This document shows positions 25,647 to 35,037 of a DNA stretch of 64,000 nt, in pieces. How positions within the stretch are numbered: the stretch's first letter is position 1; each line of letters starts with the position of its first letter. The notes under the pieces are model-generated. The model searched no databases. It was not told the origin of the DNA and saw nothing but the letters and a program-made list of their open reading frames with translations. The DNA lies in the IMG/VR virus record IMGVR_UViG_3300010399_000004, positions 23,740 to 87,739 of that record; one strand, given 5' to 3'. Both the position numbers and the translations under genes were made by a program. The stretch is from a virus.

Positions 25647-25919
25647 TTATGGCCCAACTATACAGTCCCCCGGTTCGGTTTTGGCGAGAGCTTCCTCGAA
25701 GGTTCCAGCTTTTGCCTTGAGATTCCACCCCGGCCGGTTGCTTGTCGGAATCAGGTGTTCTTCCCAAATTTGATAAATTGGCGAGTCTTGAAATTGTATA
25801 TTGGCCTGAATTGAATAACAAAGCAGGCTTGAGCCAGGAGATTCCATCGCGGTTCCGGAACGCGATAGGTAGCCAATACTTACATCTGAGAGGGTTTTGA
25901 GTGACGGAAGAGCGTTCAT
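25647..25919 (-). CDS. Leftward single gene (moron), 90 aa
   Basis: Begins MNALPSLKTL; no family recognised. Its reality is supported by a good minus-strand promoter at 25948-25975 of the same type as the phage's rightward promoters and by its position between capsid terminator and a new promoter. Probably an accessory gene expressed independently. Confidence 0.6.
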   Translation of the reverse strand: MNALPSLKTLSDVSIGYLSRSGTAMESPGSSLLCYSIQANIQFQDSPIYQIWEEHLIPTSNRPGWNLKAKAGTFEEALAKTEPGDCIVGP

Positions 25920-25947
25920 TATTACTTTTAGTTTGGATTACGGGAAC

Positions 25948-25975
25948 AGAATACCAGAAATAGTTCTTTTGTAAA
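25948..25975 (-). promoter_or_regulatory. Leftward sigma70-like promoter
   Basis: On the minus strand TTTACA, 16-bp spacer, TATTCT, followed by CGTAATCCAAA just after the start site, the same initial sequence as other promoters here. Confidence 0.75.
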
Positions 25976-26010
25976 GTGAAATCTGAAACTTTTCGTCAAA
26001 TTTTCGCAGA

Positions 26011-26038
26011 TTGACTCCCGGAAGGGAACGTGTATGCT
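26011..26038 (+). promoter_or_regulatory. Sigma70-like promoter of the connector operon
   Basis: TTGACT 26011-26016, 16-bp spacer, TATGCT 26033-26038; ATG at 26063. Confidence 0.6.
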
Positions 26039-26062
26039 CTCGTTACACACATTCAGAACATC

Positions 26063-26449
26063 ATGATTCGCTGCAAATATAAAGGGAAGGAACCGCAAAA
26101 TCTGGCCGTCGGCCCCGTCGTTAAGGGGTCCATTATTATGCTTCATGAGGAAGAAGCATTTACTCTGCGGGAGGATGCGCAGTGGGAATTGATGCCAGAA
26201 GCTTTTCCTCCCGGAGTTCCTGAGAATCTGCGGCCGATTCGTGGGAAGCATTTCGATTTGACTTCCCTTCCCTGGAAGAACAAAAGGTTATTCAATGCGG
26301 TCAAAACTTTGGGCCGTTCTGTTCTTGTAAAGGGGTTGGCACAGATGGAAGCTTTGGGGTTGCCGGTCCCTCCAATCAGTAATACCAACGATACCGCAGA
26401 TTTGCGGGAAACGTTTCTTGAGTTGGGGAGGAAAGCTGCCTGGATTTGA
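26063..26449 (+). CDS. Hypothetical head-region protein, 128 aa
   Basis: ATG 26063 is the first start after the promoter. Begins MIRCKYKGKE; no family recognised. TGA stop lies in palindrome copy 14. Confidence 0.5.
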   Translation: MIRCKYKGKEPQNLAVGPVVKGSIIMLHEEEAFTLREDAQWELMPEAFPPGVPENLRPIRGKHFDLTSLPWKNKRLFNAVKTLGRSVLVKGLAQMEALGLPVPPISNTNDTADLRETFLELGRKAAWI

Positions 26450-26461
26450 AAACTTTTCAAA
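26445..26461 (+). repeat. Palindrome copy 14 (perfect, central C)
   Basis: Supplies the TGA at 26447-26449; next ATG at 26475. Confidence 0.95.
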
Positions 26462-26474
26462 ATAAATAACTAAA

Positions 26475-26669
26475 ATGAACGTAAACAAAGCAACCGCGGA
26501 GCGGGCTATTGAATTCCTCCCTTCCGAAGATCAGGCAGAATTTCGCAAGAGGCTTCAACGCTGCAATACTCCGCTTTCTTTGGAGGAGTTACATAAGGAC
26601 GTGCTCCGCCGTCTCAAGCAAAGCGGAACGCAGCAACACAAAGGCTCCCGCCCTTCTGCGGTGAAGTAA
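26475..26669 (+). CDS. Small hypothetical protein, 64 aa
   Basis: Charged helical protein MNVNKATAERAIEFL... ending in a Lys/Ser-rich tail. Directly abuts the connector gene (stop then ATG). Unknown function. Confidence 0.5.
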   Translation: MNVNKATAERAIEFLPSEDQAEFRKRLQRCNTPLSLEELHKDVLRRLKQSGTQQHKGSRPSAVK

Positions 26670-27362
26670 ATGGCTACAACCTTATTTTATCCTTACACGT
26701 CTTTGGCTGCGGTGCAGCAGGAGACAAAGAACCGGGACTCTGATAAAGAGGACTGGTTTAAGGAATGCATCAATAATGCTTCACGCATTATTGAAGAGGA
26801 GTTGCGCCGGGATTTTCGATTTCACGATCATACCTCTTCTGCCCTTACTGTAAAATCATCGTGGTTTGCCGGACAGGAAATATTTCTCCCCTGGCCAATC
26901 TTAACTTTGACGGAGGTTAAAATCAATGAAGATGATGCTCTATCTTCGGACGATTATATTTATGAAAATGGAGCGTTGAATAAAGGAAATGCCGTTATTC
27001 GGAGGCGGGGGGCAGGCTGGGGCAGCGATGCTGATGTAATAATTATCGGTGGAAGTTTATTTGATTCCGAGGAGTATGGTTCTCTTGATAGACCAACGAA
27101 AGCCTATCCCGATAGAACACTTACCAAGGTTTATTTGAAAGGAACCTTTGGCTATGCGTTGGTTAGTTCAAGCACAGCAGTTACTCCTGTGGATATCCCA
27201 GAGAAAGTAAAACGAGCCGCTACGCTAACCGCTGCCGCAATTTCAGGTTACATGAGAAAGGAAATCATGGGAATGGATGGGGAGCGTCAAAGCCTTATGG
27301 ATACCCGTATTCCTCCCGCGGCATGGGCCTTGATAAAAAATCTAAAGGTTACAGTTTTGTGA
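26670..27362 (+). CDS. Head-tail connector (gp6/adaptor-like), 230 aa
   Basis: N-terminal helices with WFKECINNASRIIEEELRRDF and the later LPWPILTLTEVKINED and VYLKGTFGYA are the pattern of phage gp6-like adaptor proteins, which sit under the portal. The C-terminal KVKRAATLTAAAISGYMRKEI helix fits. Position after the capsid gene agrees. Confidence 0.7.
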   Translation: MATTLFYPYTSLAAVQQETKNRDSDKEDWFKECINNASRIIEEELRRDFRFHDHTSSALTVKSSWFAGQEIFLPWPILTLTEVKINEDDALSSDDYIYENGALNKGNAVIRRRGAGWGSDADVIIIGGSLFDSEEYGSLDRPTKAYPDRTLTKVYLKGTFGYALVSSSTAVTPVDIPEKVKRAATLTAAAISGYMRKEIMGMDGERQSLMDTRIPPAAWALIKNLKVTVL

Positions 27363-27844
27363 ATATCAGTGTAAAGGTGTCTGCGGGGAAACTTTTAGGC
27401 AAGATTGCCAGATTACGAGATACTCTGCAAACAACTACACAAAAAACGGTATTGGAAAAGGAAGCCAAGCTTTCCTTGCGCAGATTGAAATATGCCACTC
27501 CCGTTCGATGGACTGGGAAGACCCGCAAGGCGTGGAGAATAGAACATGCTTCTCGTGCCCGCAGTTATGGGTTTCGGATTATAAACGATACCAAGGAAAT
27601 GCTGTTTCTTGAAAAAGGAACAAAAGCGCATGGACCAAAGCGGGCCAAGTTTCTCTATATACCGCTTAATCGCCGGGCGGCCCGAGGCTGGTCCCCTTCC
27701 CTGAAAATAGGCAGAGACTACATTCTCAAGAAATGGGTTCGCGGAATTCGTGCTATGCATATCGTAGAGAAAGAGCGTAAAAAGACCAAAGCGAGGTTGA
27801 AGGATTCCATGAGGGAGTATATTAGCTTTGTAATCAAATCCTGA
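27359..27844 (+). CDS. Neck/tail-completion protein, HK97 gp10-like, 161 aa
   Basis: GTG 27359 overlaps the previous TGA (GTGA); the ATG at 27323 would overlap by 40 nt. Contains FLEKGTKAHGPKRAKFLYIPL, the conserved gp10-like element (YGTxxHxPxPFL). Highly basic. Likely joins head and tail. Confidence 0.6.
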   Translation: MNISVKVSAGKLLGKIARLRDTLQTTTQKTVLEKEAKLSLRRLKYATPVRWTGKTRKAWRIEHASRARSYGFRIINDTKEMLFLEKGTKAHGPKRAKFLYIPLNRRAARGWSPSLKIGRDYILKKWVRGIRAMHIVEKERKKTKARLKDSMREYISFVIKS

Positions 27845-27854
27845 TTAAACGCTG

Positions 27855-28388
27855 ATGCCTGCTACTCTATCAGATATTCCATTTTCGATCCGCCCACTTT
27901 GGGTTATCGACAAGCGGCTTACTTTCCATACAGGAACTAGCCGAATGTTGGATGGATTGACTTTCAAAAGAGAAGGAAATTTTGAAGCGAAAGGTAAACA
28001 GGATTTGCCTTATGTGCAATGGTATGGATTGGAGGACGAGGAAGATTGGACCGCGGGGGCAGGCACCCCTGTTAAAAGCGAAAGGAAGCTGCTGCTGGAA
28101 ATATGTGCTTTTCGGGCCTATGGAATGTTTCGCAGGGACCCTACTGCCGCACTGGCCGACTCTGATACGATGGGGGGAGGTAAGGGGGTTCTGGAGTGGG
28201 TGGAGCTTGTCCGGGATGCCATCGAAACCAAGACTACGGGAGAAACTGATCCGCTATTGGATGGAACACAAAGTCGCCCCATATTAACAGCTATAAGAGA
28301 ACAAACTCCTTCCGATCTGGGATGGTCATTTCTATTGGAAGTAACCGTAACCATTGATTCCATGTGCCGGGGGATGCGATCCTTATAG
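27855..28388 (+). CDS. Putative tail terminator protein, 177 aa
   Basis: Order in the operon and size suggest a tail terminator. Sequence features: VRDAIETKTTGETDPLLDG and SFLLEVTVTIDSMCR near the end. No strong motif, so placement is mainly from synteny. Confidence 0.45.
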   Translation: MPATLSDIPFSIRPLWVIDKRLTFHTGTSRMLDGLTFKREGNFEAKGKQDLPYVQWYGLEDEEDWTAGAGTPVKSERKLLLEICAFRAYGMFRRDPTAALADSDTMGGGKGVLEWVELVRDAIETKTTGETDPLLDGTQSRPILTAIREQTPSDLGWSFLLEVTVTIDSMCRGMRSL

Positions 28389-28389
28389 C

Positions 28390-28842
28390 TTAGTCTATCC
28401 AGTCAAATACGACTAGGTCGCAATAAAGTTCTCCATCGTCTCTATGAAAATGAGTAGAATCTCTTCCCCTTGTATCCACATATTTGTAGGGGGCGTAATC
28501 TTTTTGAGTTTTTGCAGTTTTACTAAACTGAGATAGAAAATCTGCCTTCCTTGGATCGTTTCTACGGTAGTTGATTAAGCGTCCAACTTCTTTCTGTTTG
28601 TGAAATGTAATTTCGGGTGGACCGTAAGCTTCGGTCATATCCTTCATCCATTTTCGGAAATAGAATAGTTTTAAGATATCCCTGCTTAGCTCACTTCGTA
28701 AATCTGGTTTTGCTCCGGAAAAGGTTCCCAGAGAGTAACCGAATGGAACGCTGAGTCGCATTAACCACGTAAGGCATGTTCCCGTGTTTCGGGTTTCAGT
28801 GCTTGGGATGATTTGGTTTGTGAGTTGGATTTGATTTTTCAT
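28390..28842 (-). CDS. Leftward accessory gene (moron), 150 aa
   Basis: Begins MKNQIQLTNQ, ends against the tail operon with a 1-nt gap. Basic, with HFHRDDGELYCDLVVFDW near the C-terminus. Family unknown. Own minus-strand promoter at 28870-28897. Lower GC than neighbours, so probably acquired separately. Confidence 0.65.
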   Translation of the reverse strand: MKNQIQLTNQIIPSTETRNTGTCLTWLMRLSVPFGYSLGTFSGAKPDLRSELSRDILKLFYFRKWMKDMTEAYGPPEITFHKQKEVGRLINYRRNDPRKADFLSQFSKTAKTQKDYAPYKYVDTRGRDSTHFHRDDGELYCDLVVFDWID

Positions 28843-28869
28843 AAGTAGATGGATTTGGATTACGACTCA

Positions 28870-28897
28870 AGAATACCCCATCTAGATGTTTTGTAAA
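28870..28897 (-). promoter_or_regulatory. Leftward sigma70-like promoter
   Basis: Minus-strand TTTACA, 16-bp spacer, TATTCT, then CGTAATCCAAA in the initial transcribed region. Confidence 0.75.
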
Positions 28898-28946
28898 GTG
28901 AAATTTTTAGGGCAAAAATTTTTCAGCTTCCCGGCTCAAAGTCGGG

Positions 28947-28963
28947 TTTGAAAAGTTTTCAAA
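28947..28963 (+). repeat. Palindrome copy 15 (perfect, central G)
   Basis: Lies between two divergent promoters (28870-28897 leftward, 28990 rightward). Confidence 0.95.
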
Positions 28964-28989
28964 TCTGACAAAATCTCGGAAGAAACGCG

Positions 28990-29017
28990 TTGACGCCCCC
29001 TTCTTTAGTGGCACAAT
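28990..29017 (+). promoter_or_regulatory. Candidate promoter of the tail operon
   Basis: TTGACG 28990-28995, 16-bp spacer, CACAAT 29012-29017; ATG at 29050. Confidence 0.45.
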
Positions 29018-29049
29018 CTACCTTAATCACTTTAATCCTTTTCATTATT

Positions 29050-29397
29050 ATGGCCTGCGGCACTATTGTTGGATCAGCACTCCAGTTTGGGGTATCTGTT
29101 GACGAAGCTTCTCTCGTTACGCAAAGCGTTCGGGCCACTCGAAAAAATGACAAAAAGGAAGCCCGCGATAAATGCGGCATCGTGGTGTCTGTAGCATACT
29201 ACAACCCTACGGCAGACATTGAAATCGAGGGATTGGGAACGTCGGCAGCGGAAGTGGGGGCTGCTTTAGCCCTGAGCGGTGCATTTGGGCTTGGAAGTGG
29301 AAAAATCTGCATTGATGAAATTTCTGTGGAAAAAGGAAATGAGGAATTTACCAAGTCCAGTATCAAAGCTACGCAATATGGCGGCATTGCTGCATAA
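29050..29397 (+). CDS. Putative major tail (tube) protein, 115 aa
   Basis: ATG 29050 is preferred to an upstream frame because the promoter overlaps that extension. The protein is Gly/Ala-rich and contains alternating hydrophobic strands (VVSVAYYNPTADIEIEG). Followed by two genes and the tape measure, the usual order tube, chaperones, tape. Assignment from synteny and composition. Confidence 0.5.
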   Translation: MACGTIVGSALQFGVSVDEASLVTQSVRATRKNDKKEARDKCGIVVSVAYYNPTADIEIEGLGTSAAEVGAALALSGAFGLGSGKICIDEISVEKGNEEFTKSSIKATQYGGIAA

Positions 29398-29413
29398 TTG
29401 AAAACTTTTCAAA
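29397..29413 (+). repeat. Palindrome copy 16 (one change: first base A)
   Basis: ATTGAAAACTTTTCAAA, overlapping the last base of the upstream TAA stop. Confidence 0.85.
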
Positions 29414-29482
29414 CTCTGTGCCGTCGCATTCTTTGTGGTGCGACAGACGCCTGGCTCTCTTATATGTGTCCGGGTAATTCAA

Positions 29483-29959
29483 ATGAACAGACAATCTACT
29501 ACAACGAATCCGCAGCCCCTTCCTGATACCTACGGCGATACGCTGGAGCCAGGAACCGAGGTTATATTCGTGGGAGATAAAAGACTGGCGGCTGCGCTTA
29601 TCGCTGTTGGGGTTCATCTTCGGAAGGACCCTCCATATGTTCAGGTAATACGTCCGGACGGTTCCACGCAGACGATATTTCATTTTCTACCATTGGATTC
29701 GGACGGAGTTCTTAACACAACGGAGCTTATCAAAGCGTGGGGGCAGGACCTTGATTTTATCCAAGCCAACCCCCTTCACCCCTTTACCTTTGCAATGTGT
29801 GCTCTGCGCAATTACCAGAGTATATTGGAGCATTTGCAAAACGATGTTCCCTGGGTCCAATTTGAAGGTATGAAGGATGGAAAGAAAGTGAACCTTCTCG
29901 TTAAGAAGGGGAGCAGGAAAGAGGAAGCCGCCCGCAAACGTGGGTTGCGCCAATTTTGA
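29483..29959 (+). CDS. Putative tail assembly protein, 158 aa
   Basis: ATG 29483 chosen; the preceding 49 nt contain a GTCGCA/TGCGAC hairpin. Contains LIKAWGQDLDFIQANPLHPF. With the next gene it occupies the place of the G/GT tail chaperones, but they are separated by a palindrome and no slippery site was seen. TGA stop lies in copy 17. Confidence 0.45.
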   Translation: MNRQSTTTNPQPLPDTYGDTLEPGTEVIFVGDKRLAAALIAVGVHLRKDPPYVQVIRPDGSTQTIFHFLPLDSDGVLNTTELIKAWGQDLDFIQANPLHPFTFAMCALRNYQSILEHLQNDVPWVQFEGMKDGKKVNLLVKKGSRKEEAARKRGLRQF

Positions 29960-29971
29960 AAACTTTTCAAA
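29955..29971 (+). repeat. Palindrome copy 17 (perfect, central C)
   Basis: Contains the TGA at 29957-29959; next ATG at 29987. Confidence 0.95.
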
Positions 29972-29986
29972 TATACACCTATACCT

Positions 29987-30490
29987 ATGAGTAAATCTAC
30001 CATAAAAAAACTTTCCCCCGCTGAAAGTGAATTGAACGAAATAGTTGCTGGGTCGGCTTATCCTGAGCAGTCCGAACAAAGCATTCACGACTCCCGAGTT
30101 GAGGATGCCATGTTGCCGGGGTTTGAGGATACGTTAAGTATGGCAGGAATTGATTTGGAGCATATGAGCTTGACCACTATGACCTGGTTGCGCCGGGCCG
30201 GGTCTTGTTTTGTTACAGGTGTCAATACTTCGGAGGAAGGAGTAATTGTGCGGGATACCGGGATGTTCCTCTTGGCACATAATAAAAGAATTCCATTTAA
30301 GGACCGCTCCCGCCTTTTCCGAAAAGCGGGGGATGAATTGGAAGATGCTATTGATGAGCTTTTGCACCGTGTTCGCATCAGCGATGCCTCCCCGCTGTTT
30401 AAGGCTTTGGCTGAATATGTAAGAACCGAAACAGCTACTCTGGCTACCCCAGAAAAAGAAGATGGGGATAATGAAATGGGAAACGGATAG
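29987..30490 (+). CDS. Putative tail assembly protein, 167 aa
   Basis: Acidic helical protein with MTWLRRAGSCFVTG and RLFRKAGDELEDAIDELL. Immediately precedes the tape measure region, the place of tail chaperones. No definitive motif. Confidence 0.45.
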   Translation: MSKSTIKKLSPAESELNEIVAGSAYPEQSEQSIHDSRVEDAMLPGFEDTLSMAGIDLEHMSLTTMTWLRRAGSCFVTGVNTSEEGVIVRDTGMFLLAHNKRIPFKDRSRLFRKAGDELEDAIDELLHRVRISDASPLFKALAEYVRTETATLATPEKEDGDNEMGNG

Positions 30491-30691
30491 GACCTCCCTT
30501 CCTGACCTGGATTTCATCCATTGTGGCGGGGGAGGCCAGAGTATCCATCGAAGAAGCTATGAGTATGCGCCTCCTTCTTGTATTCTCTTATCATCATTGC
30601 TGGATGGCTAAACAGGGGATAAAATGTAAGTTGTCGCGAGGTTCGGAATCCCTTGAAGAGTTCATGTTTTTGAAGTAATAAACTTACACAA

Positions 30692-32566
30692 ATGGCCGAC
30701 AGCATACTCATATCCGTTCTTGGCGATATTACCGATGTTCGGAGAAAGTTTGCTCTGCTTCATCGGGACATAGCTGGATTGGGGGATGGGATATCTGAGA
30801 GGTTGAAATCTTCTTTTACGGGGGTAGGGGTAGCGGTTACGGCTATCGCTACGGGGGTTGCTGGAATAGTGGGCAGCGTTCTTCTAATCAAGCGGGGGCT
30901 CTCCGAAGCCGCGCAGGCAGAAACCCTTACGGCGCAGTTTGAAACGCTTCTGGGAAGCGCGGAGGCGGCAAAGAAACGCTTTGCTGACTTAGTTCAGTTT
31001 TCCCAGCAGACTCCCTTCAATCTTATTCAGGTTGCCGAGGGAAATCGGACATTGGAAACTCTTACTAGGGGGGCGTTGTCAGGCAAGCAGGGAATGCAGT
31101 TGGTAGCGGATGCCGCTACTATAACAGGAGAGCCTTTTCAGCGTTTAGCTTTGCATATCGGCCGCGTTTACGACGGTTTGATGAATGGTCGCCCAGTTGG
31201 GGCATCTATTCGACGTTTGCAGGTTCTTGGTATTGTTTCTTCGGAGACTAGAAATAAGATCGAAGATTTACAGAAAGCCGGCAAATCGGGTAATGTCGTA
31301 TGGCAGGTAGCTGCAAAAGAGATAGGAAAATTTTCCGGTAATACAGAACGACAATTCCATACCTGGTCGGGGCAAGCAGAAGCTTTAGGAGAAAATATAT
31401 CTGCTTTGTTCCGGGCATTCGGGGAACCGATTATGAATGTGCTCAAGCCCATTCTTGGTGACGCTGTAAAGACTACGGATGGGTTGGTGCCTGCCGCTAA
31501 GGCTGCGGGGGAAGCTGTGGCTGTAGCGATAGGACGTTTGATGCAGGCTGGGAAAATGATGATTGATCTTTTCCGGTCCGGGGATTTGGCCGGTGTGGCA
31601 TTTACTGCTCTGTCTTTGGGATTCAAGAAAGCGATTAATGTTCTTGTAAATGGTTTAGCTCTCGCGGTTGATTTATTCAAAGCGCATGTTGTAGGAGTAT
31701 TTAATACATTCTCTGATCCGGAAGCCTGGATGGCTATGTGGGAAATATTCCGCGGGGCCGGAGCAATATTGGTAGGGGCGGGGGCTACATTAATAGCGGG
31801 ATTGATAGAAGGGGGCCGACTGTTTGTTGATCCTGTTGTTACTGCTTTTGTATTTGTAGGAAACAAGCTCATCGCCTCCTTTGAAATAGCGGTAGCTACT
31901 TTGAAAGCGGGTATGCTGGGGGCAGCTAAAGAGTTTTTGGAATTCATCAATGACGCTCCTTTGATTGGGGGAAATGATGAAACTATTGAGAGTCTTGATA
32001 ATGGATTGCAGACGGCTCTCTTTGATTTAGATAAAGCCTTTAATAAGATAACGGAATCGTGGGGGGATACCATGAATGGTGTAACTAAAACTATAGACAG
32101 TTCGATTCCAAAATTGAAAACATTCGGCAACGATGTTTTTGATATGGGAAAAGATGATCTAAACGAAGGTTATAATAACCTCGGAAAGATTAATGGAAAT
32201 GCTTATTTGAAAAGCATGGCCGATGCTATTAATTCCCATAAAAAGGTAACCTTGTTTGATGAGAGTCGGGAGAAAAACATTCTGTCTGAACGGCTTGGTA
32301 AATTTTTTGGTGATATAGATACAAGCTCCAAAGGATTGCCTGGAGTAAAAAAAGGAAATGCTCTTGGAGATGAAATAGATGATATGGTTTCAGGGATGTT
32401 TGAAGCCGTTGGGGATTCTATTACTTCTGTTGGCGGAGGCGGAGGAATCTTCGGTGGAAGCAATATCGCTGCGGATCAACTGACTGTGCAGCGCAGTATG
32501 GATACTCGTCTTGCATCAATTCAGGGCATGCTTGAGAAACAACAACCTTTAACCGTTCGCGTCTAA
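30692..32566 (+). CDS. Tape measure protein, 624 aa
   Basis: Starts with a short coiled segment, then a hydrophobic helix VAVTAIATGVAGIVGSVLLI, a TP901-type tape measure core (AQAETLTAQFETLLGSAEAAKKRFADL...TPFNL), and several further long hydrophobic helices at residues 300-430. The C-terminus is Gly-rich. The length fits a short siphovirus tail. The 200 nt before it hold no gene, only GC-rich hairpins. Confidence 0.85.
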   Translation: MADSILISVLGDITDVRRKFALLHRDIAGLGDGISERLKSSFTGVGVAVTAIATGVAGIVGSVLLIKRGLSEAAQAETLTAQFETLLGSAEAAKKRFADLVQFSQQTPFNLIQVAEGNRTLETLTRGALSGKQGMQLVADAATITGEPFQRLALHIGRVYDGLMNGRPVGASIRRLQVLGIVSSETRNKIEDLQKAGKSGNVVWQVAAKEIGKFSGNTERQFHTWSGQAEALGENISALFRAFGEPIMNVLKPILGDAVKTTDGLVPAAKAAGEAVAVAIGRLMQAGKMMIDLFRSGDLAGVAFTALSLGFKKAINVLVNGLALAVDLFKAHVVGVFNTFSDPEAWMAMWEIFRGAGAILVGAGATLIAGLIEGGRLFVDPVVTAFVFVGNKLIASFEIAVATLKAGMLGAAKEFLEFINDAPLIGGNDETIESLDNGLQTALFDLDKAFNKITESWGDTMNGVTKTIDSSIPKLKTFGNDVFDMGKDDLNEGYNNLGKINGNAYLKSMADAINSHKKVTLFDESREKNILSERLGKFFGDIDTSSKGLPGVKKGNALGDEIDDMVSGMFEAVGDSITSVGGGGGIFGGSNIAADQLTVQRSMDTRLASIQGMLEKQQPLTVRV

Positions 32567-33357
32567 TGTCTGTCTTATATATAACGGTTGGCAATCAGCT
32601 TACTACGCTTATTGAAGGTCCGGATTCTTCTTTGGACCTGGATGAGAATGGAAAAGTGACCGCTATCGTAAATTACAAAACAAAACGTCAGATGGCACTT
32701 ATAGTTGCTTTGCGTTCTGCCCGGCATCCGGATTATCCCATGCTGGTGCGCAAAACTATCAATATACAATTTGAGCCTCCTGATTGGGCTAACGTATCGG
32801 TGAAATTTGAGGGGGCTGTTACGTCCAGCGCAGAGACAGAGCCTGGGGTAAAAAAAACCTATTCAATATCAGGAACCACTGGCAATGAGCCTATCGAAAC
32901 GCATGAACAATTTCCCACCTTCGGAGGAAAACCACCTACAGGTAAAAAAGGCACAAACGATAAAGGAGCTACATTTGATGATGCCGGAAAGTTCACTGGA
33001 TTTGCGGTTCAGGATATAGATAATGATTTAGATTATTACGGCACTGATCCAAATTTGAATCTGGCGGGGGTTCGATCTTATTTAGCTCCCGGAGTTATAT
33101 ATACAGAAACAGCAACATATAACGGAGCGGGGAGAGCAGATGCTCCCTCTAATCTGGATAATTTAGGAAAGATAGATACGCCGCCCAGCAGTCCCCTTCT
33201 CCCTTCTTTATCTGGCCCTGCAAACTGGTTACTAGTTTCCTTTGAAGCGGGGGATGTGGGGGATGGTGTGCAGGTAAGACGTTCCTGGAGAGCTTCCGGC
33301 CCTCGGGGATGGAATGCATTAATTTATGCCCCTGGGCTTGGTATTCCTACTCCGTAA
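32566..33357 (+). CDS. Putative minor tail protein, 263 aa
   Basis: Overlaps the tape measure stop by one base. Beta-rich, with DWANVSVKFEGAVTSSAETEPG and a linker region of Gly/Asp/Pro. Position suggests distal tail or baseplate. Confidence 0.5.
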   Translation: MSVLYITVGNQLTTLIEGPDSSLDLDENGKVTAIVNYKTKRQMALIVALRSARHPDYPMLVRKTINIQFEPPDWANVSVKFEGAVTSSAETEPGVKKTYSISGTTGNEPIETHEQFPTFGGKPPTGKKGTNDKGATFDDAGKFTGFAVQDIDNDLDYYGTDPNLNLAGVRSYLAPGVIYTETATYNGAGRADAPSNLDNLGKIDTPPSSPLLPSLSGPANWLLVSFEAGDVGDGVQVRRSWRASGPRGWNALIYAPGLGIPTP

Positions 33358-33363
33358 TTCTTT

Positions 33364-34992
33364 ATGCCTGCCCCCCGCATACAAATCAATCACGATGGGC
33401 TGCAAAAAGCATTCAATGCTTTAGCGGATTATTTGGATTCTAAAGAAAAAGGAGGGGGAAGTATATCGCTTACCGGAGATGATGTAATTGAAGGTCTGCC
33501 TGGTAAATTTTCTATTGCTTCACAAGCTAAAGATTCTGAACTTGGAGGCATATGGCAGCTTAGGAGAAATAAAGACAAACTCTATATTTCTCCTGGATAT
33601 GTGCATGTCTATACGTCGGGGGGTTCAAAACTTGCGGCGGTTTATCCACCTGATCTTGAAAACGTATCTGTATTTAACTCAATCCGCCCCTTCTGGAATC
33701 TTCCTTTAGCCGAGGAAGAAACATATAAAGTGTATTTGGTAGTTGCTCCGGAAGAGGATGACGGGAATCCTACGGAGGAGACAGGAACCGTTACGGGGGC
33801 TGATCCCAACACAGGTGCGGGTCCATCCAGTTCAGCTACCGCGGCATGGCTGGAGCTTATGCTATCTTCTGTTTCTACGGAAGATGTATTTCCGGAAGAT
33901 GCCAAGGTTATTCTGCTTCATAAGTTTTCTACGAATGCGGAGGGGTATCCAATTTTTTCTGATTCAACCCAAAAACTGTTTTCAGAGCCAGTCATTGTGC
34001 CTGATGTGATACGCTGGTGTCATATTACACAAGCGAGCGTGGACACAGTCACAGAGGAGGAAGGAAGCGGAACGACGGGGACTGTAAATATAGCGGAGGG
34101 GTGTGTTATGGTAGGTGATGCGGGGGCAGTAGATGAAACAGACCCAGTCCCTTCTAAAGTCTTAACGAGATTAATTGTAGATGATGTTTTTTTGCCCGCG
34201 GAGCTGGAAGATGCGGAAGTTGTTCACGAAGATAAAATCTATGTTAAGTTAACCTATACAGTAAATGAATATGGCGATACTTCGACAGTTCGACTTTTGG
34301 AATGCACCAGTGCAGAATACTTAATTACTAGTTCTGCGCCGGAAGACGATGATACCGCGTCTCACATTCTAATAGGGGAGATTTCTATTGTGGATGGAGT
34401 AATGACAATTGAGCATCATTGGCCGGGTGTTATTACTGCGCCAACGTTAACCCTGCCTGTCGAGGGCACGGATGATGCAGCGATTTCTCAATCTTGTTAT
34501 TGGGCAGCGGAGATTATTGCCCCAGGAGCTATTAGCATAGGAAGAGGTCTTTTGATCTATTGGGAATACTATTGGGTTACAGAAACACTTTCTTCTGTAA
34601 CTCAGGGTTTGATAACGTCTTTCGCAGAAACCGGAGGCACTCCAAGTGCATCTGATATTCAGGTAGGAGTGGCAGTAGACCCTATAGCAGATGGAGATTT
34701 TGTATGGCTGTCGGTGCCCGTAGGCTGGGCGTCTCGACAGGTTCTTACCAGTGAATATACCGCGGCTGAACCAAATCACCATCATGAATACTACGAAGAT
34801 TACAGTCGGATAAATTTAAGCGGTGATGCTCCTTTTCTTGATTTTGGGGATGAATTACCTGCTCCCGTTGAGGGTGGGGATACCATATACCCGATAGGGC
34901 AATATGTTAATTCTACTACTTGGGTTCAATTTCATATAGGTGCTCTTATTATTCCGTCGTTCGCTACGAATAATAGCACACCCAATGAGTAG
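33364..34992 (+). CDS. Putative tail tip or receptor-binding protein, 542 aa
   Basis: A helical N-terminus, then long beta-rich, Thr/Glu-rich sequence with three HHHEYYE-like metal-binding or charged segments near the end. AT-rich in contrast to the fibre gene downstream. No catalytic motif recognised. Confidence 0.5.
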   Translation: MPAPRIQINHDGLQKAFNALADYLDSKEKGGGSISLTGDDVIEGLPGKFSIASQAKDSELGGIWQLRRNKDKLYISPGYVHVYTSGGSKLAAVYPPDLENVSVFNSIRPFWNLPLAEEETYKVYLVVAPEEDDGNPTEETGTVTGADPNTGAGPSSSATAAWLELMLSSVSTEDVFPEDAKVILLHKFSTNAEGYPIFSDSTQKLFSEPVIVPDVIRWCHITQASVDTVTEEEGSGTTGTVNIAEGCVMVGDAGAVDETDPVPSKVLTRLIVDDVFLPAELEDAEVVHEDKIYVKLTYTVNEYGDTSTVRLLECTSAEYLITSSAPEDDDTASHILIGEISIVDGVMTIEHHWPGVITAPTLTLPVEGTDDAAISQSCYWAAEIIAPGAISIGRGLLIYWEYYWVTETLSSVTQGLITSFAETGGTPSASDIQVGVAVDPIADGDFVWLSVPVGWASRQVLTSEYTAAEPNHHHEYYEDYSRINLSGDAPFLDFGDELPAPVEGGDTIYPIGQYVNSTTWVQFHIGALIIPSFATNNSTPNE

Positions 34993-35037
34993 AAGGCGGC
35001 GCAACGATGCAAACTTGACCCCTTGGTAGAGCGTATA

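Noticed and set aside
31168-32130. 320-codon minus-strand frame across the tape measure gene
   Set aside because: Shadow of a long biased gene; no start context, promoter or recognisable product.
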